Shown here in pieces: positions 32,265 to 41,732 of a stretch of 64,000 nucleotides of DNA. The first letter of the stretch is position 1. Every line of letters begins with the position of its first letter. The notes beneath the pieces are model-generated. The model had not been told where the DNA came from and did no database searches. It saw only the letters and a list, made by a program, of their open reading frames with translations. The stretch comes from an uncultured Bacteroidales bacterium (GTDB lineage Bacteria; Bacteroidota; Bacteroidia; Bacteroidales; Paludibacteraceae), in assembly GCA_937910305.1 (NCBI GenBank), contig CALEPS010000140.1:21183-85182 (forward strand). The letters are read 5' to 3'. The position numbers and the translations under genes are program-made.

Positions 32265-33614
32265 TTATTTATTTTTCGCAGCAGCTGCGCGTTCACGGAG
32301 GATGGCACCCACTTTGGCTTTACCCGGACGGATTCCGTCGAGCAGACGACGGTGTGCAGGACAGGTAAAGACGCAGCAACCGCAGTCGATACAGTCCATG
32401 ATGTCATGCTTCTCCAGCTCGTCGTACATCTCCAGTTCCGCCATGCGGCTGAGCAGATACGGCTCCAGACCCATCGGGCATGCTTGTACGCATTTGCCGC
32501 AACGGATACAGTTCTCTTCCTCCGGACGGACACTCTCTTCTTCGCTCAGGAAGAGGAGACCCGACAGACGTTTGTTGGCAGGCATGCCTTCGATGTGGTC
32601 CATGGCGCGACCCATCATCGGACCGCCGCCGATGATCTTGCCTGTATCCGCAGGAACACCTCCTGCGAGAGCGATAACTTCCTCGATCGGAGTACCGAAA
32701 CGAACGGAGTAGTTACCCGGTTTGGCAACATGCTTGCCCGTCACGGTCATCACACGGGAGATAAGCGGTTTGTTTTTCTGCACCGCTTCATATACTGCGT
32801 AGATAGTAGCTACGTTGTCCACTACTGCACCTACCTCGATAGGCAGTGCTCCGGAGGGTACCTGGCGTCCGATACATGCATCGATGAGCTGTTTCTCGCC
32901 ACCCTGTGGGTATTTGAGTTTGAGCGGCTGTACCTCGATTCCCAGTTGTTTCTCAGCCAGGTCACGCATATGCTCGATGGCATCTGGTTTGTTGTTCTCG
33001 ATACCGATGATGGCGCGTTCTACGCCGAGGGCTTTCTTCAGAATCTGGATACCGATGATGATCTCTTCTCCATGCTCCATCATCAGCTGGTGGTCGCATG
33101 TCAGATATGGTTCGCACTCTACGCCGTTGACGATCAGCACTTCTGCTTTCTTTCCCGGAGGGGGCAGCAGTTTGACATGTGTCGGGAAACAAGCGCCACC
33201 GAGACCTACGATACCGGCAGCGGCAATCTTGTCGATGATAGCCTTCGGTTCGAGCGTACACTGACGGATGATATCGGGTGTGCGGTCAATCTCCGGAATC
33301 CAGGTATCACCTTCTACATCAATGAAGATCGCCTGTCCGGGAGCACCCCATGCATCGGTCCAGTCGCCTATTTTAGTGACGGTACCACTAACCGGCGAAC
33401 AGATGTTCGCACTCACGAACCCGCCGGCCTTAGCCAGCAGTTCGCCCACTTTAACTTTCGCTCCGGCTTCTACCACAGCTTGCGCGGGCGCACCGATATG
33501 CTGAACAAGCGGAATGATCGCTTGTTTAGGCAGCGGACAGGCCGTTATAGGCTGGTGAGCGGAGAATTGTTTGTTGTCTTGCGGATGAACTCCGCCAATA
33601 TGAAAAGTCTTCAT
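32265..33614 (-). CDS. rnfC: Rnf complex subunit RnfC
   Basis: 449-residue peripheral subunit that binds NADH and FMN on the cytoplasmic side. Seen: GLGGACFPTHVKL (Rossmann-like nucleotide site), EPYLTCDHQLM, and two 4Fe-4S motifs, CIRCGKCVQACP and CIDCGCCVFTCP, near residues 370-420. Complete. Its start lies 33 bp after the unusually short rnfB, across an ATTTTCACATTTTAC-type repeat. Confidence 0.97.
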   Translation of the reverse strand: MKTFHIGGVHPQDNKQFSAHQPITACPLPKQAIIPLVQHIGAPAQAVVEAGAKVKVGELLAKAGGFVSANICSPVSGTVTKIGDWTDAWGAPGQAIFIDVEGDTWIPEIDRTPDIIRQCTLEPKAIIDKIAAAGIVGLGGACFPTHVKLLPPPGKKAEVLIVNGVECEPYLTCDHQLMMEHGEEIIIGIQILKKALGVERAIIGIENNKPDAIEHMRDLAEKQLGIEVQPLKLKYPQGGEKQLIDACIGRQVPSGALPIEVGAVVDNVATIYAVYEAVQKNKPLISRVMTVTGKHVAKPGNYSVRFGTPIEEVIALAGGVPADTGKIIGGGPMMGRAMDHIEGMPANKRLSGLLFLSEEESVRPEEENCIRCGKCVQACPMGLEPYLLSRMAELEMYDELEKHDIMDCIDCGCCVFTCPAHRRLLDGIRPGKAKVGAILRERAAAAKNK

Positions 33615-33647
33615 TTATTTGATCATTTACACATTTTCACATTTTAC

Positions 33648-34061
33648 TCATTTTTGCGCCATAAGGATAGAGGCAGGGAACGCAGCTCTCGGCGTAGCGA
33701 GTGCTTTGATCTTCGCGGCGATAGCAGGGTCGAAGCCTTTCTTGTCTCCTGCTTCGGCTGCCGGTGTCTCCTCCTGCGCATCGGCAGGGGTAAGGATTGC
33801 TTTCACTTGTTCCATTGTCGGTTCGCCGCCTACGGGGCAAGCAAGACCGTCAATGCCACCGGCCTTGACGCATGCTTCCGCGAAATTACGGCATCCGGCA
33901 AATCCGCATCCGCCGCAGTTGGCACCCGGCAGCACCGCTGCCACAAGGTCAATGCGGGGATCTTCTTCCACTTTGAAGTACAGGCTGACCACATACAGCA
34001 GAATGGCTGCAAGTAATGATACAACGCCCAGAACTCCCATTGAAATCAGAATTAAATTCAT
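33648..34061 (-). CDS. rnfB: Rnf complex subunit RnfB, short form lacking the ferredoxin domain
   Basis: 137 residues. Membrane helix (about 4-28) and the characteristic cluster C49-x2-C52-x4-C57-x17-C75 (CGGCGFAGC ... LACPVGG) are intact. After residue 90 the protein is only Ala/Glu/Lys linker (EETPAAEAGDKKGFDPAIAA). RnfB proteins that I know of, about 190 to 300 residues, continue with at least one pair of CxxCxxCxxxCP motifs, absent here in all frames. The stop directly abuts the repeat before rnfC. Either a repeat-mediated deletion or a lineage variant; electron delivery from ferredoxin would be affected. Confidence 0.88.
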   Translation of the reverse strand: MNLILISMGVLGVVSLLAAILLYVVSLYFKVEEDPRIDLVAAVLPGANCGGCGFAGCRNFAEACVKAGGIDGLACPVGGEPTMEQVKAILTPADAQEETPAAEAGDKKGFDPAIAAKIKALATPRAAFPASILMAQK

Positions 34062-34105
34062 GTTTGTTGGATTTTTTGTTTGTTATGTTGTTAATATTAG
34101 ATGTT

Positions 34106-34525
34106 TTATAATTTCCGCGCTGTGAAGCTGAACTCTTTCTGTAGGCGGTGGCGGAAGATGCTGAGGCCTATATAATAGAGTGCGATGCCGCAAAGCGACA
34201 GTGTCCCCACAACGGATTCGGACAAATCGGTACAGGCGGTCAGCAGCGCTAATACCGCCAGCATCACAAAGAAGGGCAGTATATAAGCCAGCAGGACGGC
34301 TTTCCATGCCAGTTTCTCATGTACCAGCACTTCTACCTTGTCGCCTGCTTCCATGGGCTCCGTCATGACCGCGTCCATCTCCTTTACCTGGCTCTCGGCG
34401 GACATGCACATCGACTTGGCTTTGCATGCCGAACAGGCGCTCGTCTGCACAATCTGGATGTGCGCCAGACCCTCTCTGGTGCTTACTACGATACCCTCAT
34501 GTTTGATCAATTCGTCCATGCCCAT
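34106..34525 (-). CDS. rseC: RseC/MucC-like SoxR-reducing system protein
   Basis: 139-residue membrane protein of the RseC family, normally the first gene of Bacteroidota rnf operons. Seen: N-terminal cysteine cluster CSACKAKSMC (residues 31-40), two adjacent membrane helices (about 75-120). Probably assists Rnf or redox-sensor reduction. The start may be 34525 or the in-frame ATG at 34519; a promoter lies 15 bp upstream. Confidence 0.9.
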   Translation of the reverse strand: MGMDELIKHEGIVVSTREGLAHIQIVQTSACSACKAKSMCMSAESQVKEMDAVMTEPMEAGDKVEVLVHEKLAWKAVLLAYILPFFVMLAVLALLTACTDLSESVVGTLSLCGIALYYIGLSIFRHRLQKEFSFTARKL

Positions 34526-34539
34526 ACTTAAAGCGGGTG

Positions 34540-34571
34540 CAAAGATAGTGTTTTTTTTTCATATACGCAAG
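34540..34571 (-). promoter_or_regulatory. Promoter of the rseC-rnf operon
   Basis: On the minus strand CTTG (34571-34568), 20 nt, TATCTTTG (34547-34540). Confidence 0.8.
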
Positions 34572-34662
34572 CGCACGCGAACTTTATTTCAAAAAATACG
34601 CATTTTAGGGCTAAAAATACGCAGATTTGCAGGTTCTATTTTTTAATATCATTTTTTTTTCG

Positions 34663-34670
34663 TACCTTTG
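34663..34670 (+). promoter_or_regulatory. Probable -7 box for ftsK
   Basis: TACCTTTG, 20 nt before the ftsK ATG. At the expected -33 position there is only TTTT, so the promoter is weaker or regulated. Confidence 0.6.
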
Positions 34671-34690
34671 CACGCTAAATGTGAGTTAAT

Positions 34691-37261
34691 ATGCCCAGGA
34701 CATCATCCAAACTGAACAATACGGCTGCCTCCTCTCCGTCCGCTCGCACGATCAAAGTAGAGAGACCGAGAGTGTGGGACAGCATCAAACGTGTCTGTCA
34801 GGCTCGCGAGACCCGTATGATTGCGGGGGTAGTGCTGCTGACTTTTTCCGTAATCGCTTTGTTGGCGTACGTGAGCTATCTCTTCACGGGCTCCTATGAC
34901 CAGTCAATCCTTTCGATGGATCGTCCCGACCGGTTGGCTAACCGCGAGGAGATCCGTAATATGCTGGGCTTGCCGGGAGCTATGCTGGCGCGCTTTCTGA
35001 TTGACGGCAGCTTCGGGTTTGTGTCGTTGTTGCTGATTGTGATGGTGGGCGTTTATGCGTTCCGACTGATGCATGTGTTCCGGGATATTCCTGCGCTGAA
35101 GATGTTCCTCTGCGGCTCTTTCGTGGTACTGTGGACTTCGATAACCTTGGGTTTTGCGCATAACATGGTCCACCGGATGGGCGTCTTCCTCTGGGGAGGA
35201 GCCTTCGGAGCCGCTTCTGCGCAATGGATGGTGAGTTATATGAATGAGATCGGTACGGGTCTTATTCTGCTGGCGGCGATGGCTATTTTCTTGATCGTGA
35301 GCGACCACCGGTTTATAGATAAATGCAAGGCTTTCGGAGAATGGTGTAAGAACCTCTTCAAACGCAAGCCCAAACCTGCGGATCCCGAGGTGCCGGAAAC
35401 GCCCGAAGAGCCTGAAAACACCGCGGAAGACGAGGTAGTTATCGACATTCCGATAGACGAAGAACCTATAGGTGAAGAAAAGACTGAAAACGGAGGGTTT
35501 GAACTGACTATCGAGCCTGTTCAGGAAGACGAGCCTCAGCCCGCGGACCCTGTCCTGGACGGAGAGGGCGAGCCGTTGGGAGACGAACCGCTGCCGCCGG
35601 TTGAACAGGAACAGCAGGACTCTTCCGACGATCCGGACCTCAAGATAGAAGATATCACCGAGGACGAACTCTACACGAAAGATCCGGACAAACTCTTGGA
35701 GAAACTCGGTCCGTACGACCCGCGCAAAGACCTGGAGTTCTATAAATTCCCGTCTCTGAACCTGCTGAAAGTGTATGACAACGAGGCTGCTCCGGTCATC
35801 AACGAAGACGAGCAGCGTGCTAACGGAGCACGGATCGTGACGACCCTCCGTAACTATGGCATAGAAATTGATAGCATCAAAGCGACAGTCGGTCCGACTG
35901 TGACGCTCTATGAAATAGTGCCGAAAGCCGGTATCCGCGTAGCGAAGATACAGGCGCTGGAGAACGATATTATGCTTTCTCTGAGTGCTACGGGTATCCG
36001 TATCATCGCGCCTATGCCGGGTAAGGGAACCATCGGTATCGAGGTGCCGAACGAGAAGCCCCAGGTCGTTTCCATGCACTCCGTCATCGCCTCCAAGCGG
36101 TTCCAGGAAGAGACGAAGATGCGGCTGCCGATCGCTTACGGACGGACGATTACCAACGAGGTCTTCATGTTCGATCTTGCCAAGACGCCGCACTTGCTCG
36201 TAGCCGGTGCTACAGGAACGGGTAAGTCGGTAGCCATCAACGCCATCATCACTTCGCTGCTGTATAAGAAACACCCGGCGGAGCTCAAACTCGTCATGGT
36301 GGACCCGAAGATGGTGGAGTTCGCGCCCTACAAGCCGCTCCTGAAACACTTCCTCGCCGCGCAGCCGGACACAGACCCGGATCAGGTCGTCATCACCGAC
36401 TGCGACAAGGTCATCAACACCCTCAACTCGCTTGTCATAGAGATGGAGAACCGCTACAAACTGCTGATGGACGCCGGCGTGCGCAACCTTGAGGACTACA
36501 ACGACAAGTTCGTGCGTCGCCGCTTGAACCCCAATAAGTTGGTAGCCGACAGCCTGCACCACCAGTACCTTCCTTATATCGTCATCATCATTGACGAGTA
36601 CGGAGATTTTATCATGCAGGCCGGCAAGCAGGTCGAGACGCCTATTGCACGTATCACTCAGAAAGCGCGTGCCGTGGGAATGCACATGATTCTTGCTACC
36701 CAGCGTCCGTCCGTGAATATCGTCACGGGTGTCATCAAAGCGAACATCCCGACCCGTATTGCCCTCCGCACGCAGTCGGTCATCGACTCCCGTACCGTGC
36801 TGGATGCGAAGGGAGCGGAGCAACTCATCGGCCGCGGCGACAGCCTCTACGCCGGTAACGCCTCCATCACACGTGTGCAGTGTGCTTTTGTTGATACGCC
36901 TGAGGTGGACGCTATCGTCGGACATATCTCCAAACAGCAGCGTTACACCGAGCCGTACCAGTTGCCGGAATATGTGGGCGAAGGCGGCGAAGGAGAGGCA
37001 TTGGCTCCCGGAGCCGTGGATATGAAACGGCTCGACCCGATGTTTGCAGACGTGGCGCGCTACGTAGTCACCAAACAGGAAGGTTCCACTTCCCGTCTCC
37101 AGCGTGCCTTCGAGATCGGTTACAACAGGGCAGGCAAACTCTCCGATCAACTGGAGGCAGCCGGTATCGTCGGACCGAACAAAGGACCCAAAGGCCGTGA
37201 CGTCCTCATCCAAGACCTCTCCCAGCTTGACCAACTGTTGGAAGAATTGGGCGTTAAGTAG
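34691..37261 (+). CDS. ftsK: DNA translocase FtsK
   Basis: 856 residues. Four N-terminal membrane helices (about 38-200) anchor it at the septum, then an acidic Pro/Glu-rich linker (about 225-330), the alpha/beta RecA-like motor (Walker A GATGTGKS at residue 506; Walker B VIIIDEYGDF) and the gamma winged helix that reads KOPS-type sequences (STSRLQRAFEIGYNRAGKLS). Pumps DNA for chromosome dimer resolution during division. Normal for Bacteroidota. The complementary strand holds a spurious long open frame. Confidence 0.97.
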   Translation: MPRTSSKLNNTAASSPSARTIKVERPRVWDSIKRVCQARETRMIAGVVLLTFSVIALLAYVSYLFTGSYDQSILSMDRPDRLANREEIRNMLGLPGAMLARFLIDGSFGFVSLLLIVMVGVYAFRLMHVFRDIPALKMFLCGSFVVLWTSITLGFAHNMVHRMGVFLWGGAFGAASAQWMVSYMNEIGTGLILLAAMAIFLIVSDHRFIDKCKAFGEWCKNLFKRKPKPADPEVPETPEEPENTAEDEVVIDIPIDEEPIGEEKTENGGFELTIEPVQEDEPQPADPVLDGEGEPLGDEPLPPVEQEQQDSSDDPDLKIEDITEDELYTKDPDKLLEKLGPYDPRKDLEFYKFPSLNLLKVYDNEAAPVINEDEQRANGARIVTTLRNYGIEIDSIKATVGPTVTLYEIVPKAGIRVAKIQALENDIMLSLSATGIRIIAPMPGKGTIGIEVPNEKPQVVSMHSVIASKRFQEETKMRLPIAYGRTITNEVFMFDLAKTPHLLVAGATGTGKSVAINAIITSLLYKKHPAELKLVMVDPKMVEFAPYKPLLKHFLAAQPDTDPDQVVITDCDKVINTLNSLVIEMENRYKLLMDAGVRNLEDYNDKFVRRRLNPNKLVADSLHHQYLPYIVIIIDEYGDFIMQAGKQVETPIARITQKARAVGMHMILATQRPSVNIVTGVIKANIPTRIALRTQSVIDSRTVLDAKGAEQLIGRGDSLYAGNASITRVQCAFVDTPEVDAIVGHISKQQRYTEPYQLPEYVGEGGEGEALAPGAVDMKRLDPMFADVARYVVTKQEGSTSRLQRAFEIGYNRAGKLSDQLEAAGIVGPNKGPKGRDVLIQDLSQLDQLLEELGVK

Positions 37262-37338
37262 CCAAATCAGACTGGCGAGACACTAACGAGAGAGAAGCGA
37301 ACAGAGAGTATTACGAGGGGAAAAAGGAGTAAAATGCT

Positions 37339-37908
37339 ATGAAACTATTGCTAACCATACTAACAGTCCTTTCGTCTTTTATGGCGAACTTGGAACAAAA
37401 GACGCTGCAATCGGCTTTCACCGTGACCGTGGCGGAAGAGGTGAATGCACCGATGAACTATCCCGGCGAGATCATTATGCAGGGAAACAAGTTCCATTTG
37501 GAGATGATGGATATTGAGGCGGCGTACGACGGCAAGACGATGTATATGTATTCCGGCCAGACGGACGAACTGAATCTTTCTAACCCGACTGAGCAGGAGT
37601 TGCTGGAAGCCAATCCGTTCCTCTACGCCAAGGCGTTAGTGCCGGTCTGCAACGTCACGGAAAGGACGACGCAGGACGGACAACAGACCATCGTCACACT
37701 GACGCCCAAGGATCAGTCTATCGGCATCAACCGCTTTGTGCTGAAAGTGCGAAACAGCGACCTCATGCCCCTCTCGGTGGAAATCAAAGAGGGGAAAAAG
37801 ACCTCGACCCTGAAGATGAAAGATCCGAAGTTCGTGCCAACCAATCCGGAGTATATATTTGTCTTGAAACCAAGCAAAAATACGTATGTTAACGATATGC
37901 GGTTCTAA
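37339..37908 (+). CDS. LolA-like outer-membrane lipoprotein carrier
   Basis: 189 residues with a signal peptide (KLLLTILTVLSSFMANLEQ) and the beta half-barrel pattern of periplasmic lipoprotein carriers: FTVTVAEE, GEIIMQGNKFHLEMMDIEAA, YDGKTMYMYSGQTDELNL, NRFVLKVRNSDLMPLSVEI. Carries lipoproteins between membranes. Typical neighbour of ftsK in Bacteroidota. No promoter seen between the two. Confidence 0.9.
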   Translation: MKLLLTILTVLSSFMANLEQKTLQSAFTVTVAEEVNAPMNYPGEIIMQGNKFHLEMMDIEAAYDGKTMYMYSGQTDELNLSNPTEQELLEANPFLYAKALVPVCNVTERTTQDGQQTIVTLTPKDQSIGINRFVLKVRNSDLMPLSVEIKEGKKTSTLKMKDPKFVPTNPEYIFVLKPSKNTYVNDMRF

Positions 37909-37925
37909 ATAACCAAATAACAAAA

Positions 37926-37966
37926 TAAATGAGAAAATGGTAAATGAGAAAATAGTAAATAGAGTA
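37926..37966 (+). repeat. F-family repeat containing the trxB start codon
   Basis: AAATGAGAAAATGGTAAATG-type units; the trxB ATG at 37937 and its first nine codons (MVNEKIVNR) are repeat sequence. Confidence 0.78.
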
Positions 37967-38920
37967 AAGTGTTTGATAATAGGCAGCGGTCCTGCGGGGT
38001 ACACAGCTGCCATCTATGCCGGCCGTGCGAACCTGGCACCGGTACTCATCGAAGGTCCGCAACTCGGCGGACAGCTGACCACTACTACCGAAGTGGAGAA
38101 TTTCCCCGGATACCCGGATGGTGTGGAGCCGTTCCAGATGATGGACGACATGCGCCGTCAAGCAGAACGTTTTGGTACGCAGTTCGTATCAGGCGTAGTC
38201 ACCAAAGTGGATTTCTCTGTCAGCCCGAGGAAAATCATTGTGGAGGATGAAATAGAATACGAAGCGGACGCAGTCATCATCGCTACGGGCGCTTCTGCGA
38301 AATACCTCGGCATCGAGTCCGAGCGTACCTACAAAGGTCGCGGTGTGAGTGCGTGCGCCACCTGCGACGGGTTCTTCTACCGCAAGAAAACAGTAGCGGT
38401 AGTAGGCGGCGGCGACACGGCGTGCGAAGAAGCGAACTACCTTGCAGGGCTCTGTGAGAAAGTCTATATGATTGTCCGCAAACCCTACCTCCGCGCATCG
38501 GAGATTATGCAGCAGCGTGTGCTCAACAACCCCAAGATAGAAGTCCTCTTTGAGCATAACACCATCCGCCTGACAGGCGAAGGAAAGGTACAAGGAGTAG
38601 ATCTCTTCTATCGCAAAGGCGAACCCGATGAGGCAACGAAGCACATAGCTATCGACGGTTTCTTCCTCGCTATCGGTCACCACCCGAACACCGAACTGTT
38701 CAAAGACTTCGTCGCCCGTGACCCGGAGGGATATATCATCACTCATGACGATAGTACACAATGTTATACTCCCTCCCTTGAGGGGAGAACTGGGGAGAGG
38801 TTGTCCGGTGTTTTTGCCGCAGGAGACTGCGCTGACCCCCATTACCGTCAGGCGATAGTGGCTGCCGGAAGCGGTGCGAAAGCCGCCATCGAAGCAGACA
38901 AATATATAAAGAGTTTATAA
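37937..38920 (+). CDS. trxB: Thioredoxin reductase
   Basis: 327-residue NADPH-dependent flavoenzyme. FAD-binding GSGPAGYTAA (17-26), redox pair C140-ATC-C143, NADPH-binding VVGGGDTACEEA, and the C-terminal FAD motif FAAGDCAD. A D-family repeat (38767-38803) adds TPSLEGRTGERLSG immediately before that last motif, where relatives have a short loop. The N terminus is repeat-derived. The stop overlaps the ATG of the DUF456 gene (TAATG). Confidence 0.96.
   Translation: MVNEKIVNRVKCLIIGSGPAGYTAAIYAGRANLAPVLIEGPQLGGQLTTTTEVENFPGYPDGVEPFQMMDDMRRQAERFGTQFVSGVVTKVDFSVSPRKIIVEDEIEYEADAVIIATGASAKYLGIESERTYKGRGVSACATCDGFFYRKKTVAVVGGGDTACEEANYLAGLCEKVYMIVRKPYLRASEIMQQRVLNNPKIEVLFEHNTIRLTGEGKVQGVDLFYRKGEPDEATKHIAIDGFFLAIGHHPNTELFKDFVARDPEGYIITHDDSTQCYTPSLEGRTGERLSGVFAAGDCADPHYRQAIVAAGSGAKAAIEADKYIKSL
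38767..38803 (+). repeat. D-family repeat in trxB
   Basis: ACTCCCTCCCTTGAGGGGAG with AACTGGGGAGAGG tail, in frame. Confidence 0.88.
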
Positions 38921-39393
38921 TGGATATTTTCTTACTGATAGTTGCATTTCTGCTGATGCTGGTTGGTATCATCGGATGTATCGTACCCGGTTTGCCCGGT
39001 GTGCCTCTGGCTTATGCCGGTTTATGGGTGGCGCAAGCTACTGACCGCATTGATTTCTCATGGCAGATGCTACTCATATGGGGAATCGTGACAATCGTTG
39101 TTTCCGTGCTGGATTATGTGGTGCCGGCATGGGGTACGAAACGGTTCGGCGGTAACAAGTACGGCGTGTGGGGCAGTACGATAGGTGTCTTCGTAGGACT
39201 GTTCCTGGGACCATGGGGAGTCATAATCGGTCCCTTGGCAGGGGCAATATTAGGTGAGATGCTGGGCGGCAAACAGGTGGAAGAGGCTCTCAAAGCAGGT
39301 TGGGGTAGTTTCATAGGACTGCTTTTCGGTACGGTCCTTAAACTGATCTGCTGCGGCTTGATGACCGTTGCTATAATCCAATCTATATGGTAA
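38920..39393 (+). CDS. DUF456 membrane protein
   Basis: 157 residues, four or five membrane helices with glycine-rich turns (GCIVPGLPGVPLAYAG; GPWGVIIGPLAGAILGEMLGG), the DUF456 pattern. Function unknown. Starts on the trxB stop and its own stop overlaps the next gene by 7 bp, so it is part of a translationally coupled chain. Confidence 0.88.
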   Translation: MDIFLLIVAFLLMLVGIIGCIVPGLPGVPLAYAGLWVAQATDRIDFSWQMLLIWGIVTIVVSVLDYVVPAWGTKRFGGNKYGVWGSTIGVFVGLFLGPWGVIIGPLAGAILGEMLGGKQVEEALKAGWGSFIGLLFGTVLKLICCGLMTVAIIQSIW

Positions 39394-41423
39394 ACGATAT
39401 AAAAAACAAACATGCAGGTGTCTGGATTCTGGTGGTTGCCGGACTGATACTGGAGAGCATCTCGTGTCTTCAGTATTTCACCAGCCGTGTGGCAATACGC
39501 CATGAGGCGGAACTGCGTGCGCGGACGGAACTGCGTAAGGCGGAACTGGAGATAGAGAAACATACCGTTGAGATGGAGACCGCTGCCAAGACGTTGGCTT
39601 TTCTGGCGGAACGGCATATTGACACGCCCGATTCCATCTATGCTGCAACACGTCTGACCGTAAGCACATTGCGGGAGAACACCAGTATGGCTGTTGCCTA
39701 TATCCCTGATTATTTCCCGGGAAAACGTTACTTCGAGGCATGCAGCAGCCGTATATCGGAGGATAGTATCTTTACCCGTCAGATAGGCAGTGCCGAGCAC
39801 GACTATACGCTGATGGAGTGGTACCAAAACGGATTCATACACGATAGTTGCTGGTGGTGCGAGCCTTATTTGGACGATTCAGGATCGCAGACGATGGTGG
39901 TGAGCTGTTCCTATCCGGTGCATGACCCGCAAGGCAGAGTGGTGGCGGTTGTATGTGTGGATCTGTCTCTCGCTTATCTGCAGACGGTATCCGAATATCT
40001 GCAGGTCTATCCGAATAGTTATTACTCTATCCGTTCTGGCACAGGACAAGATATAGTACCCGCTCCGGACACTATCTCTGGTCGCAAGTATAACATCTTC
40101 CACGAAGAGATAGACGCCACAGGATGGCATATCGAGATCATTATTCCGGAGGAAGAACTGTTTGCGGATATTAACCGCATAGGATTGATTGTCTTCTTCC
40201 TGATGTTGGCAGGTCTGGTGGTGCTTGCGCTCATATTGACTTATTCTGCCCGTACAGCGCGCAAACTGATAGCATCCAACGAGAAAAACCGCCGTATAGA
40301 GGACGAGTTGAATATCGCTGGCACTATCCAGATGGCGATGTTACCCAAAGTGTTCCCTCCGTTCATGGACCGGCTGGATCTGAATATATACGGAATGGTG
40401 GAACCGGCGAAAGAGGTAGGCGGCGATCTCTATGATTTCTATGTGCGCCAGGATCATTTGTTTTTCTGCATTGGCGACGTGAGCGGAAAGGGCGTTCCGG
40501 CTGCCTTGGTGATGGCTATGACGCGGTCTCTTTTCCGTAGTATTACGGCGCATGACGAACACTCGGCTTCTATCGTGCGGAAGATGAACCGCGCGCTGGC
40601 TGACCAGAACTCGCAGAACATGTTCCTCACCCTTTTCCTGGGAGTGATGGATTGTCGGACGGGCGAACTGGATTACTGCAACGCCGGCCACAATGCTCCC
40701 GTGTTAAAAAACAAAGCCGGATGGCAGTTGCTGGAAGTGAAACCGAACCTGCCATTGGGGATTGAGCCGTCCTTCGAATTTACGGCACAAACAGTACAGA
40801 TACAACGCGACGACATCCTCTTCCTGTACACCGACGGACTGACGGAGGCGGAGAACAGCAAGCATGAGCAGTACGGCGAGCAGCGGATGATGCAGACCCT
40901 GTCAGCTATGGCTACTAACCGTCCCCAGGAGATTGTCGCGCATCTGCAATCGGATGTGAAGCAGTTCGTAAACGGTGCGCCGCAGAGCGATGACCTGACG
41001 ATGCTGGCTATCCGTTACCAGTCGGAAGCCCTTGTGATGCGTAACGATATACAGCAGATACCTACTCTTGCCGAGTGGATGGAAGGGTTGGATATCCCTG
41101 CTGAACTGAACATGCCGCTTAATCTGGCATTGGAAGAAGCGGTAAGCAATGTGATGCTGTATGCCTATCCGGAGCAGAGCGGACAGGTCCTCGTCGAATG
41201 TACGCGCCGCTATCGGGAGCAGACAGAGCAGATTGTCTTTACCATCTCGGATAGCGGTATTCCCTTTGATCCCACGCAGCATGCCGAGGCGGATATATCT
41301 CTCTCGGCTGAAGAGCGCGAGATAGGCGGATTGGGAATTCATCTGGTACGTCAGATTATGGACGAAGTGCGTTACGCACGCGAAGAAAACAAGAATATAC
41401 TGACACTTATAAAAAACATATAA
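39387..41423 (+). CDS. Membrane sensor SpoIIE/PP2C phosphatase with HATPase domain
   Basis: 678 residues. Membrane helix (about 9-27), periplasmic Cache-like sensor (about 40-260; YFPGKRYFEACS, VVSCSYPVHDPQGRVVAVVCVDLSL), second helix (about 270-292), phosphatase (about 310-540; GGDLYDFY, GDVSGKG, LYTDGLTE) and HATPase (about 550-678; NLALEEAVSNVMLYAY, GGLGIHLVRQIMDE). It would read an extracellular cue and dephosphorylate the STAS protein encoded 5 bp downstream. Paralogue of the partial gene at the left edge; both end in L-T-x-I-K-N-I. Confidence 0.93.
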   Translation: MVNDIKNKHAGVWILVVAGLILESISCLQYFTSRVAIRHEAELRARTELRKAELEIEKHTVEMETAAKTLAFLAERHIDTPDSIYAATRLTVSTLRENTSMAVAYIPDYFPGKRYFEACSSRISEDSIFTRQIGSAEHDYTLMEWYQNGFIHDSCWWCEPYLDDSGSQTMVVSCSYPVHDPQGRVVAVVCVDLSLAYLQTVSEYLQVYPNSYYSIRSGTGQDIVPAPDTISGRKYNIFHEEIDATGWHIEIIIPEEELFADINRIGLIVFFLMLAGLVVLALILTYSARTARKLIASNEKNRRIEDELNIAGTIQMAMLPKVFPPFMDRLDLNIYGMVEPAKEVGGDLYDFYVRQDHLFFCIGDVSGKGVPAALVMAMTRSLFRSITAHDEHSASIVRKMNRALADQNSQNMFLTLFLGVMDCRTGELDYCNAGHNAPVLKNKAGWQLLEVKPNLPLGIEPSFEFTAQTVQIQRDDILFLYTDGLTEAENSKHEQYGEQRMMQTLSAMATNRPQEIVAHLQSDVKQFVNGAPQSDDLTMLAIRYQSEALVMRNDIQQIPTLAEWMEGLDIPAELNMPLNLALEEAVSNVMLYAYPEQSGQVLVECTRRYREQTEQIVFTISDSGIPFDPTQHAEADISLSAEEREIGGLGIHLVRQIMDEVRYAREENKNILTLIKNI

Positions 41424-41428
41424 TTAAT

Positions 41429-41731
41429 ATGAAAATTGAAATTACGACTAACGGCAATCAACTCATTGCTTCTTTTGCGGGGCGTTTGGATACCGCAGCA
41501 GCAGTACAAACAGCAGAAGACGTGAAACCGCTGATGGAGGCGGAAGGCAAAGAGATTATTCTCGATTGCACAGCTCTGGAGTATATCTCCTCGTCCGGTC
41601 TGCGTATCTTCCTTGGTATCCGAAAAGAGGCTGCCGCCCACGGAAGCAAGGTCATCGTACGTAATATTAATGCGGATATCCGTCAGGTATTCATGATGAC
41701 CGGATTTATCAGTTTGTTTGAGATTCAGTAA
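41429..41731 (+). CDS. STAS-domain anti-sigma factor antagonist (second copy)
   Basis: 100 residues, with DCTALEYISSSGLRIF at 46-61 holding the phosphorylatable serine. Closely similar to the protein at 1307-1609. Predicted substrate of the phosphatase just upstream. Only 1 bp separates its stop from the synthetase start, tying the partner switch to alarmone synthesis at least at the level of expression. Confidence 0.93.
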   Translation: MKIEITTNGNQLIASFAGRLDTAAAVQTAEDVKPLMEAEGKEIILDCTALEYISSSGLRIFLGIRKEAAAHGSKVIVRNINADIRQVFMMTGFISLFEIQ

Positions 41732-41732
41732 G

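Noticed and set aside
33637..33840. Frameshifted ferredoxin remnant after rnfB
   Set aside because: The alternative frames contain no CxxCxxCxxxCP pattern; the ferredoxin part is absent and not frameshifted.
32262..34016. 584-residue open frame antisense to rnfC and rnfB
   Set aside because: rnfC/rnfB carry canonical Fe-S motifs on the minus strand; the plus frame has no recognisable feature.
34904..37234. 776-residue open frame on the minus strand opposite ftsK
   Set aside because: ftsK has complete, ordered domains in the other strand; the antisense frame has low-complexity His/Arg/Val composition, no domain and no promoter. It reflects codon bias.
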